Below, piece by piece: positions 6,008 through 11,973 of a DNA stretch of 12,633 bases. A model generated the notes under the pieces. It worked only from the letters and a program-made list of their open reading frames with translations, searched no databases and was not told the origin of the DNA. This DNA comes from JBFXDI01 sp050181295. Lineage in GTDB: Bacteria; Pseudomonadota; Alphaproteobacteria; Rhizobiales; Aestuariivirgaceae. The stretch's first letter is position 1; every line of letters begins with the position of its first letter. The stretch is taken from NCBI GenBank assembly GCA_050181295.1, contig JBFXDI010000115.1, forward strand, positions 1 to 12,633, read 5' to 3'. The position numbers and the translations under genes were made by a program.

Positions 6008-7246
6008 ATGGGTAGCCTTTCCAACTGCCGTCCAAGCCGTCGTACCGTTTCCAAGGGGCTGGCGGCGAGCCTCCTCGCCGCACCGGCCATCCTCGGCACA
6101 GCCCGCGCGGCAGCGCCCCTCAAGATCGGCTGCCTGGCGCCGGTCTCCGGCTTCTTCGCGCGCGAGGGGCAGAACTGCAAGCGGGGCTTCGACCTCGCAG
6201 GCCCGATGATGTCGGACATGGGCATGCCGGTGGAAATCCTGTTCGCCGACACCGAGTCCAATCCCGACCGCGCCCGCACGGCCGCCGAGCGCCTGGTCGG
6301 CGAAGGCGTGCAGGTGCTGATCGGCACCTTCGATTCGGGGGAAACCTCGGCCGTGGCGCAGGTCGCCGAGCAGAAGGGCATCCCGCACGTCATCAACATT
6401 GCCGCCGCGCCCCAGATCACGGAGCAGGGCTACAAGTTCGTGTTCCGCAATTTCCCGACCGGCCCGATGCTGGTCCGGAACGGCTTCGCGCTCATCAAGA
6501 AGCTCATCGAGGCAACGGAGATCACGCCGCGCACGGCCGTCTTCATGCATGTGGACGATACCTTCGGCACCGCCATGCAGAAGGGCGTGGCCGCCCTCTT
6601 CCCGAAGCTCGAGATGCCCTTCGCCTTGATCGAGACGATCTCCTACGACGCCAAGGCAAAGGATCTGTCGGTCGAGGTCGCCAAGGCCAAGGCGACGGAC
6701 GCCGACCTGCTCCTCATGGTTTCCCACGGCGCCGACGCCATCATGCTCGTCAGGGAAATGGTGAAGCAGCGCTGGGAGCCCATGGGCGTGATGACGCCCG
6801 GCAGCCCCGGCACCTACGAAGCGCAGTTCTACAAGGCGCTGGGCAAGTATTCCGACTTCATCATCGCGAACCTGCCGTGGATCAATCCCACGACGGCGAT
6901 GTCGAAGGATCTGCTCGAGCGCTTTGGCAAGATCTATGCGGATGAGATCATCGAGCTCAATGTCGGCTTCAGCCTCGAGGCGGTGCTGATCGCGGCGGAC
7001 GCGCACAAGCGCGCCAATTCGGGCGATCCGAAGGAGATCGCCGAGGCGCTGCGCAAGACCGACATCGCCGAGCACGTGATGATCGGCGGTCCCATCCGCT
7101 TCGACGAGAAGGGCCAGAACATCAGCATCGAGTCGGCGGCGCTCCAGAACCTCAACCGCAAGCCCACCGTGGTCCTGCCGCAGGAAGCGGCCGAGGCTTC
7201 GCCGATCCTGCCCTTCCCCGGCTGGAGCGACGAGCGGAGGGGCTAG
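6008..7246 (+). CDS. HAAT-family ABC transporter substrate-binding protein (Peripla_BP_6, LivJ-like)
   Basis: Periplasmic type I binding protein of 412 residues, somewhat longer than E. coli LivJ. The signal peptide has S-R-R-T-V-S-K at 10-16, a Tat-like motif, then a hydrophobic stretch and probable cleavage after ARA (34). The mature part opens with L-K-I-G-C-L-A-P-V-S-G-F-F-A, the usual first strand and ligand loop. A-A-E-R-L-V-G-E-G-V-Q-V-L-I-G-T follows, and then the hinge region typical of amide- and amino-acid-binding members. I chose the ATG at 6008 because GGAGG lies 5 nt upstream; the ATG at 5981 lacks a ribosome binding site. No permease follows directly: the next gene is a D-aminopeptidase, and permeases come after a divergent regulator. 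It most likely feeds the LivHMGF-type genes from 9408. The ligand cannot be read from sequence. Confidence 0.87.
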   Translation: MGSLSNCRPSRRTVSKGLAASLLAAPAILGTARAAAPLKIGCLAPVSGFFAREGQNCKRGFDLAGPMMSDMGMPVEILFADTESNPDRARTAAERLVGEGVQVLIGTFDSGETSAVAQVAEQKGIPHVINIAAAPQITEQGYKFVFRNFPTGPMLVRNGFALIKKLIEATEITPRTAVFMHVDDTFGTAMQKGVAALFPKLEMPFALIETISYDAKAKDLSVEVAKAKATDADLLLMVSHGADAIMLVREMVKQRWEPMGVMTPGSPGTYEAQFYKALGKYSDFIIANLPWINPTTAMSKDLLERFGKIYADEIIELNVGFSLEAVLIAADAHKRANSGDPKEIAEALRKTDIAEHVMIGGPIRFDEKGQNISIESAALQNLNRKPTVVLPQEAAEASPILPFPGWSDERRG

Positions 7247-7265
7247 AATGATATGTTTTTTAGCT

Positions 7266-7280
7266 CCAATTTTGGATTGG
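7266..7280. promoter_or_regulatory. Upstream CCAAT/ATTGG dyad (candidate operator 1)
   Basis: CCAAT (7266-7270) and ATTGG (7276-7280) form a perfect 5-bp inverted repeat with a 5-bp centre, ending 15 bp before the candidate -35 box. The same half-sites recur downstream of the promoter, which makes chance less likely. Confidence 0.45.
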
Positions 7281-7295
7281 TTTACAGCATCTATC

Positions 7296-7323
7296 TTGAC
7301 AATTCTGCAATATTTCCTTCAAT
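7296..7323 (+). promoter_or_regulatory. Candidate sigma-70-type promoter for the M55 peptidase gene
   Basis: A perfect TTGACA (7296-7301) is followed after 16 bp by TTCAAT (7318-7323), which matches TATAAT at four of six positions. Transcription would begin near 7330, about 68 nt before the ATG at 7398. The -35 box is strong and the -10 box moderate. Its position in the only AT-rich stretch of the window supports it. Confidence 0.5.
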
Positions 7324-7339
7324 CTTTTCTCTTAGGGGG

Positions 7340-7353
7340 CCAATTATGATTGG
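7340..7353. promoter_or_regulatory. Downstream CCAAT/ATTGG dyad (candidate operator 2)
   Basis: CCAAT (7340-7344) and ATTGG (7349-7353) form the same inverted repeat with a 4-bp centre, just downstream of the expected transcription start. The centre-to-centre distance to the upstream copy is 73.5 bp, about seven helical turns, so both would face the same side of the DNA. Repression by looping is a possible reading. Confidence 0.45.
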
Positions 7354-7364
7354 TTCAGTATCAG

Positions 7365-7380
7365 CTTTACGGCTGTAAAG
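7365..7380. promoter_or_regulatory. Dyad in the 5' leader of the M55 peptidase gene
   Basis: CTTTAC (7365-7370) and GTAAAG (7375-7380) pair perfectly around a GGCT centre, 6 nt before the ribosome binding site. It may be an operator or a small RNA hairpin affecting translation. Confidence 0.4.
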
Positions 7381-7397
7381 TGCAAGAGAGGTCGAGC

Positions 7398-8420
7398 ATG
7401 AAACTCTTCATTGCAGTCGACATGGAAGGCACGACGGGTCTCGAGCGGCTCGAGGAGATCTTCCGGGGCCTGCCGGGCTTCGACACTTTCCGGCAGCTCA
7501 TGGCCGGGGACGCCAACGCCGTAGTGCAGGGCGCGATAGAGGGCGGCGCCACGGAGATCGTGGTGAGCGACTCGCACGGCTACATGTGCAACATCCATCC
7601 CGACGATCTCGTGCCGGGCGTGCAGCTCCGGCGCGGGCAGCTCAAGCGCCAGTGGTGTCAAGCCAAGGGTCTCGACGGCAGCTACGACGCAGTGCTGATG
7701 ATCGGCTTTCACGCCAAGGCCGGCTCGTCGGACGCCATTCTCGCCCATACCTGGATCACCGGCTTCCGCGACGTGCGGGTCAACGGGCAGTCGGTGCCGG
7801 AGCCCTCGCTCAACGGCCTCCTGGCAGGGGCGATGGGCGTGCCGGTCGTGATGCTCTCCGGCGACGACTGGGTGGCGAAGGAGGCAAGCCCCATTCTCGG
7901 CGACATCCACTACGCGGAGGTGAAGAAATCGCTCGGCTTCTTCAAGGGCGATCACCTGCCAATCGACCGCAGCCGCAAGCTCCTGAAGGAGACGGCGGCG
8001 AAGGCGGTGCGCTCGGCGTCCAAGGTGGCGCCGCTCAAGATCGAGCTTCCGGTCACCATCGAGCTCGACCTCTCGGCCAACTCCCGAAACGATGCGGCGC
8101 TCGCCGCACGCTTCGACGACAATGTGCGCTTCACCGACGGTCCCTACTGGAAGGACCTGGCGCTCAGCGACTTCGAGCACGTGATGCGGAACCACCCGGA
8201 TCTCAAGTCGCCGCGCGACGGCACCGTGGCGATCGTCTCCGACGACTATCCAACCGCCTACCGGAAGCTCCACAGCATCCTCGGCGAGATCTACGAGCGT
8301 GACATCGAGAACCTCATCGACCTCGTTGCCGCGCCCGCCGACTATGCCCGGCCGGACCTCGAGAACATCGTGGGGCGCGACTACCCGCTGAACGAGATCG
8401 GCCCGCGCCGGAAGGCCTGA
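7398..8420 (+). CDS. M55-family D-aminopeptidase (DppA-like)
   Basis: Zinc aminopeptidase of 340 residues related to Bacillus subtilis DppA, which removes N-terminal D-amino acids such as D-Ala from short peptides. The zinc ligands known for DppA are present: D8 and E10 in A-V-D-M-E-G-T-T-G, H60 in S-D-S-H-G, H105 in I-G-F-H-A-K-A, and E135 in the V-P-E-P-S-L-N segment. The proposed catalytic histidine is H117 in A-H-T-W. No signal peptide is visible, so it should act in the cytoplasm on imported substrate. The ATG has GAGAGG 6 nt upstream, and an ATG at 7350 is rejected for lack of one. The protein is about 65 residues longer than B. subtilis DppA (recalled as 274), mainly at the C-terminus. 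It sits between a HAAT binding protein and its presumed permeases, whereas B. subtilis DppA belongs to a dipeptide importer operon. Confidence 0.88.
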   Translation: MKLFIAVDMEGTTGLERLEEIFRGLPGFDTFRQLMAGDANAVVQGAIEGGATEIVVSDSHGYMCNIHPDDLVPGVQLRRGQLKRQWCQAKGLDGSYDAVLMIGFHAKAGSSDAILAHTWITGFRDVRVNGQSVPEPSLNGLLAGAMGVPVVMLSGDDWVAKEASPILGDIHYAEVKKSLGFFKGDHLPIDRSRKLLKETAAKAVRSASKVAPLKIELPVTIELDLSANSRNDAALAARFDDNVRFTDGPYWKDLALSDFEHVMRNHPDLKSPRDGTVAIVSDDYPTAYRKLHSILGEIYERDIENLIDLVAAPADYARPDLENIVGRDYPLNEIGPRRKA

Positions 8421-8472
8421 GCGCGAGGCCGGCGACGGTCTAGCGCGGGATGCCTTCAATCTGAACCGGACC

Positions 8473-8498
8473 CGCCCTTCGACAGGCTCAGGACGAGG
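8473..8498. repeat. Dispersed CCTTCGACAGGCTCAGG-type repeat
   Basis: CCCTTCGACAGGCTCAGGAC with flanking bases resembles a short intergenic repeat that I recall in many proteobacterial genomes as CCTTCGACAAGCTCAGG. It lies 53 nt after the peptidase gene stop, at the start of a repeat-filled convergent gap. Only one copy is in this window, so the repeat nature rests on recall. Confidence 0.5.
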
Positions 8499-8535
8499 CC
8501 TTCATGCCGCTATCCGATCAGTTTGAAATTCCGCT

Positions 8536-8600
8536 CATTCCCGCGCAAGCGGGAATCCAGGGACGTTGTGGCACTGGGTCCCTGCTTTCGCGGGGACGGG
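8536..8600. repeat. Double palindromic repeat (CATTCCCGC-type)
   Basis: Hairpin one is ATTCCCGC (8537-8544), loop GCAA, GCGGGAAT (8549-8556). Hairpin two is GTCCCTGC (8578-8585), loop TTTC, GCGGGGAC (8590-8597) with one G-T pair. CAGGGAC after hairpin one is also complementary to GTCCCTG in hairpin two. The layout matches the CATTCCCGC...GTCCC...CGCGGGGAC elements dispersed in Hyphomicrobiales genomes (recalled). It may act as a transcription end for the convergent genes on both sides. Confidence 0.7.
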
Positions 8601-8606
8601 CGATGG

Positions 8607-8640
8607 ATCATCCGATCGAGCTTGAACGGATCATGCCCTA
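8607..8640. repeat. GGATCATG-type palindromic repeat touching the gntR stop codon
   Basis: ATCATCCG (8607-8614) and CGGATCAT (8627-8634) form an imperfect 8-bp dyad with one mismatch. Read on the minus strand it starts TAGGGCATGATCCG, close to a TAGAGCATGATCCG repeat I recall from rhizobia. The first three bases are the stop codon of the GntR gene. Confidence 0.45.
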
Positions 8641-9303
8641 ACCCTTGTTGATCTGCGCGAACACGTCCTCGACATGCTGGCGCGCGAGGCGCTCGGCGGT
8701 CTCGCCGTCCCGCTCGGCGATGGCTTCGACGAACCCCCGGTGCTGAGCGCTCCAGTGTCGCTGCTTTCCATGTGCCACGATGCGATCGCGAACCTGACCC
8801 CATAGCGTCATCTGCCGAAGCTGATTGATTGACTTGAAGGTCGAGACGACAAGCGAGTTGTGGGTCGAGGCGGCGATGGCGTTGTGGAGCGCCGTGTCCC
8901 ACAACTCGTAGGATTCGGAATCGGGCGCGGCGAAGCACTTCTTCACGCAGTGCCGCAGATACTCGATCTCCGAGCGCGTCGCCCGCATGGCCGCCAGCCG
9001 GGCGATCGTGGGCTCGAGCATGAGGCGGAGCTCCATGAGCTCGGTCGGATTGGTCGCGTCACTGATGGCGAGCAGGCCCGGGAGCTGTTTCGGCGGCTGG
9101 GTTCCGGCATAAGTGCCCGAGCCCACGCGGCGCCACACCTTGCCCTGGGCCTCGAGCAAGTCGAGCGCAGCGCGCAGCGTATTGCGGCTGACACCGAGCC
9201 TGGCGCAGAGGTCGCGCTCGGGCGGAAGCCGCCCGTTCGCGAGGAGCGCCCCCTCCCCGATCAGCTGCTCCAGCGACGTCCTCGCCTCTTCAACCTTCGA
9301 CAT
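8638..9303 (-). CDS. GntR-family transcriptional regulator, FadR/FCD subfamily
   Basis: DNA-binding regulator of 221 residues. The N-terminal winged helix has L-P-P-E-R-D-L-C-A-R-L-G-V-S-R-N-T-L-R-A-A at 26-46 and a G-S-G-T-Y wing at 61-65. The C-terminal FCD domain (about 87-215) is all helical and keeps the four metal ligands D136, H140, H188 and H210, so it probably binds an organic acid or amino acid through a metal ion. I chose the ATG at 9303; the next ATG (9333) coincides with a promoter-like -10 sequence. The gene is divergent from livH across 104 bp and convergent with the M55 peptidase, which suggests it controls the transporter and perhaps the peptidase, with the imported compound or its product as effector. 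That role is inference. Confidence 0.9.
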   Translation of the reverse strand: MSKVEEARTSLEQLIGEGALLANGRLPPERDLCARLGVSRNTLRAALDLLEAQGKVWRRVGSGTYAGTQPPKQLPGLLAISDATNPTELMELRLMLEPTIARLAAMRATRSEIEYLRHCVKKCFAAPDSESYELWDTALHNAIAASTHNSLVVSTFKSINQLRQMTLWGQVRDRIVAHGKQRHWSAQHRGFVEAIAERDGETAERLARQHVEDVFAQINKG

Positions 9304-9332
9304 GGTCCGCCCGGTCCCCAAGGCCCTTCCCA

Positions 9333-9362
9333 TAGATAGAGACCCTGCGGCCGGTTTGGCAA
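9333..9362 (-). promoter_or_regulatory. Candidate promoter of the GntR regulator gene
   Basis: On the minus strand TTGCCA (9362-9357) is followed after 18 bp by TATCTA (9338-9333). Transcription would start near 9326, 23 nt before the ATG at 9303. The boxes are moderate. The -35 box lies inside a GTT-TGGC-AAC dyad (9354-9363), as an autoregulatory operator would. Confidence 0.35.
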
Positions 9363-9407
9363 CGCGCCTTGACGTTGTTCCGGGCAACGTGCATTGCCGG
9401 TTGCCGG
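9354..9407. promoter_or_regulatory. Dyads and tandem repeat between gntR and livH (candidate operators)
   Basis: Three elements crowd this stretch: GTTTGGCAAC (9354-9363), the perfect dyad ACGTTG (9372-9377) with CAACGT (9385-9390), and TTGCCGG repeated in tandem (9394-9407) directly before the livH ATG. TTGACG at 9369-9374 could be a livH -35 box, but the matching -10 region (CATTGC, 9392-9397) is poor. A GntR dimer binding one or both dyads would fit. Confidence 0.4.
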
Positions 9408-10280
9408 ATGACCCTCGACCTCATCGCCAATGTGCTGATCGGCGGCGTGCTGACGGGCGCGGTCTACGCGCTCATGGCGCTCGGCCTCTCGGTCGTGTTC
9501 GGGGTGACGCGGGTCGTCAACTTCGCGCATGGCGAGATGATGGCGCTCGCCATGTTTGCGGCCGTGCTCGTCTTCGATCAGGCGGGCCTCGACCCGCTCC
9601 TCTCGCTCCCCATCATCGCGGCCGCCCTCTTCGCGGCGGGCTACGTCCTGCAGCGGCGGCTGGTCGAGCCTTTCATCGGCCGGCCGGAGCACGAGCAGTT
9701 CATCCTGCTGCTGGCGGTCGCCGTCATCCTCACCAACGGCATGCTGCTCATCTTCGGGCCGGAGGCGCGCGGCATCGTCACGGACTATTCCTTCGATTCC
9801 TACGCGATCGGACCCCTCGTCATCGACAAGACGAAGCTCATCGCGGCCGGCGCTGCGAGCCTCATCGCGGCCGGCCTCTTCGCCTTCTTCCGCTTCACGA
9901 TCCTCGGGAAAACCATCCGGGCCTGCGCCGACAACCTGACCGGAGCCCAGGTCGTCGGCCTCGATGTCGGACGCACCTATGCCCTGAGCTTCGGGTTGGG
10001 CGCCGCCTGCGTCGGCGCGGCCGGCGCGCTCGCGTCACTTGTCATGGACGTGACGCCGATGCTCGGGCCAGAGCTCACGCTGCTTGCCTTCATCATCGTC
10101 ATCATCGGCGGCATGGGAAGCCTCGGCGGCGCATTGCTCGGCGGCCTCCTCATCGGCGTCTCGGAAGCCGCGGCCGGGCTCGTGGTCGCGCCCTCCATGA
10201 AGTCCATGGTGTCCTTCGCGCTCCTCATCCTGGTGCTCGCGGCGAGGCCGCAGGGCCTCCTTGGGCGACGCCCGCGATGA
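9408..10280 (+). CDS. HAAT-family ABC transporter permease, LivH type
   Basis: Inner-membrane permease of 290 residues, typical of LivH. The first helix begins near residue 5 and leads into the family hallmark G-L-S-V-V-F-G-V-T-R-V-V-N-F-A-H-G-E. The cytoplasmic coupling segment reads L-G-K-T-I-R-A-C-A-D-N-L-T-G-A-Q-V-V-G-L-D, and the end is the usual R-P-Q-G-L-L-G. The ATG at 9408 has only a weak ribosome binding site within TTGCCGG; an in-frame TTG at 9369 would add 13 residues but has no better site. It is the first gene of a four-gene operon with 4-nt overlaps, divergent from the GntR gene. The symbol is left blank because the substrate need not be leucine, isoleucine or valine. Confidence 0.92.
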   Translation: MTLDLIANVLIGGVLTGAVYALMALGLSVVFGVTRVVNFAHGEMMALAMFAAVLVFDQAGLDPLLSLPIIAAALFAAGYVLQRRLVEPFIGRPEHEQFILLLAVAVILTNGMLLIFGPEARGIVTDYSFDSYAIGPLVIDKTKLIAAGAASLIAAGLFAFFRFTILGKTIRACADNLTGAQVVGLDVGRTYALSFGLGAACVGAAGALASLVMDVTPMLGPELTLLAFIIVIIGGMGSLGGALLGGLLIGVSEAAAGLVVAPSMKSMVSFALLILVLAARPQGLLGRRPR

Positions 10281-11248
10281 AGGCCCCTGCCCTCGCCTGG
10301 ACCGGCGGCGCGCTCCTCGGCATCTTCCTCCTCGCGGCGCCCTTCGTCTTGAGCGCCTATCTGCTCTCGGTGCTGATCCTCATTCTCTACTTCGCCTTCG
10401 TGGGCCAGGCCTGGAACCTGATGATGGGCTTCGCGGGCCAGCTCTCGCTCGGCAACGCGCTCTATGTGGGCCTCGGCGCCTACGTGTCGGCGGCGCTCTT
10501 CGTGCATTTGGCCGTGCCCCCGGCGCTCGGCGTCCTCGCCGCCGCGGCCGCGGGCGCGCTCGCCGCCACGGTCATCGGCGCGCTCGCCTTCCGCTTCGGC
10601 ATCTCGGGCGTGCATTTCGCGCTGCTCACCATCGCCTTCGCCGAGTTCGCGCGGCTCGGCTTCGCGCATCTCGAATGGACGGGCGCCAACAGCGGGCTCT
10701 TCCTGCCGGTGCGCAGCCGCAGCGACATCGACCTTCTGAACCTCCGTGGCCCGCCGATCCTCTTCTATTACCTGATCCTCGCGCTCGTCGCGGGCGCGCT
10801 CGCTCTCGTCCACCGGCTCATGCGGAGCCCGCTCGGCTATTCCTGGCTCGCCATCCGCGAGGAGCCGGAGGCCGCCCAGTCGCTCGGCATCGATCTCTTC
10901 CGCGCGCGGCTTGCGGTGGTGGCGACCGGCGGCGCCATGACGGCGGTCGGCGGCGTCTTCCTCGCCTTCTACACCAACACCCTCTTTCCCTCTGACGTTT
11001 TCGGCATGCACCGCTCGATCGAGATCATCCTGGCGCCGATCATCGGCGGGCTCGGCACGTTCCTCGGGCCGGTCGTCGGCGCCGTGCTGCTGGGGGTGCT
11101 CGGAGAGACGGCGACGGCGGCGCTCGGCGCGCTCGGCATTCAGGCGGCGGGCGCCAAGCAGCTCGTCTACACCTTCGTGCTCCTCCTCATCGTCATGGGC
11201 CTGCCGGGCGGCGTGTGGCCGTGGCTCTGGAAGCGGTGGACGCGATGA
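10277..11248 (+). CDS. HAAT-family ABC transporter permease, LivM type
   Basis: Second permease subunit, 323 residues. The start is the ATG overlapping the LivH-type stop (ATGA, 10277-10280). The open frame extends far upstream, but that part is antisense or out of frame to other genes. Recognisable parts are N-L-M-M-G-F-A-G-Q-L-S-L-G-N-A at the first conserved loop, F-G-I-S-G-V-H-F-A-L-L-T-I-A-F-A-E in the middle and I-R-E-E-P-E-A-A-Q-S-L-G-I-D, the coupling helix that contacts the ATPases. I-I-G-G-L-G-T-F-L-G-P follows near the C-terminus. It pairs with the LivH-type subunit to form the translocation path. Confidence 0.93.
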   Translation: MKAPALAWTGGALLGIFLLAAPFVLSAYLLSVLILILYFAFVGQAWNLMMGFAGQLSLGNALYVGLGAYVSAALFVHLAVPPALGVLAAAAAGALAATVIGALAFRFGISGVHFALLTIAFAEFARLGFAHLEWTGANSGLFLPVRSRSDIDLLNLRGPPILFYYLILALVAGALALVHRLMRSPLGYSWLAIREEPEAAQSLGIDLFRARLAVVATGGAMTAVGGVFLAFYTNTLFPSDVFGMHRSIEIILAPIIGGLGTFLGPVVGAVLLGVLGETATAALGALGIQAAGAKQLVYTFVLLLIVMGLPGGVWPWLWKRWTR

Positions 11249-11973
11249 CGGCGCTCCTCACCCTCGACGGCGTCTCCAAATCCTTCCGGGGCCTCAAGGC
11301 CGTGAGCCATGTGTCGCTCGCCGTCGAGGAGGGCCGCATCACGAGCCTCATCGGCCCGAACGGGGCCGGCAAGACGACGCTCTTCAATCTCATCGCGGGC
11401 GCCATCCGGCCCGATGCCGGGCGCATCGTCTTCGCAGGGCAAGACGTGGCGGGCCAGACGCCGGACCGGGCGGCGCGGCGCGGCATCGCGCGCACCTTCC
11501 AGATCGTGAAGCCCTTCGCGCATCTCAGCGTCGAGGAGAACGTGCTGGTGGGGGCGCTCTGCCGCGAGGTCTCCGTCACCCGCGCACGGGTGAAGGCGCG
11601 GGAAATCGCTCACCTGCTAGGCCTCAGCCGCAAGCTTGCGGCCGCCGCGGCCGGCCTCACCCTGCCGGAGCGGAAGCGCCTGGAGGTGGCGCGCGCGCTC
11701 GCCACGGGACCTCGGCTTCTGCTGCTCGATGAGTGCATGGCGGGCCTCCGGCCGTCGGAGACGGAGGAGATGGTCTGCGTATTCCAGCGCCTCAACCGCG
11801 AGACCGGGCTCACGATCCTCCTCACCGAGCACGTCATGCGCGCCGTCATGGCGCTCTCGCATCAGGTGTTCGTGCTGCATCACGGCGAGATCATCGGCTC
11901 GGGCGCGCCGGATGCGGTCGTGCGCGACCCGCGCGTCATCGAGAGCTATCTCGGCACGGAGACGGTAGGGTGA
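11245..11973 (+). CDS. HAAT-family ABC transporter ATPase, LivG type, with divergent signature motif
   Basis: ATPase subunit of 242 residues, starting at the ATG that overlaps the LivM-type stop (ATGA); an in-frame ATG at 11215 is inside the previous gene. Walker A is G37-P-N-G-A-G-K-T-T45, the Q-loop glutamine is Q86 in R-T-F-Q-I-V, Walker B is L-L-L-L-D162-E163 and the H-loop is H196 in T-E-H. The ABC signature, usually L-S-x-G-Q or L-S-Y-G-Q in LivG, reads L138-T-L-P-E-R-K-R-L-E, and the residue after the catalytic Glu is Cys rather than Pro (D-E-C-M-A-G). Both changes are within the shared ATP-sandwich interface. The gene is intact and coupled to its neighbours, so this is likely a subfamily feature and not decay. 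Confidence 0.92.
   Translation: MTALLTLDGVSKSFRGLKAVSHVSLAVEEGRITSLIGPNGAGKTTLFNLIAGAIRPDAGRIVFAGQDVAGQTPDRAARRGIARTFQIVKPFAHLSVEENVLVGALCREVSVTRARVKAREIAHLLGLSRKLAAAAAGLTLPERKRLEVARALATGPRLLLLDECMAGLRPSETEEMVCVFQRLNRETGLTILLTEHVMRAVMALSHQVFVLHHGEIIGSGAPDAVVRDPRVIESYLGTETVG

Larger units (their letters stand above)
7247..7397 (+). promoter_or_regulatory. AT-rich leader region of the M55 peptidase gene
   Basis: In a GC-rich window this gap stands out: by hand count 87 of the 134 bases at 7247-7380 are A or T. It includes a promoter-like sequence, two CCAAT/ATTGG dyads and a third dyad close to the ribosome binding site (GAGAGG, 7386-7391). No terminator with a stem followed by a T-run was found after the binding protein gene; the T-run at 7255-7261 lies inside a possible loop. 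Confidence 0.6.

Noticed and set aside
5219..7075. A 618-codon minus-strand open frame antisense to the HAAT binding protein and out of frame with the MOSC gene
   Set aside because: It is rich in Arg, His and Gly without any domain pattern, as expected from a mirror frame in GC-rich DNA, while the plus-strand binding protein and the MOSC protein are clearly recognisable.
7239..7267. Possible terminator after the HAAT binding protein gene (GGGGCTA pairing with TAGCTCC)
   Set aside because: The T-run is in the loop rather than after the stem, and one pair is G-T; it does not fit an intrinsic terminator.
9113..10276. Upstream extension of the LivM-type frame that would give a 711-residue protein
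   Set aside because: The added part is antisense to gntR and out of frame with livH; the ATGA overlap at 10277 gives the natural start and normal length.
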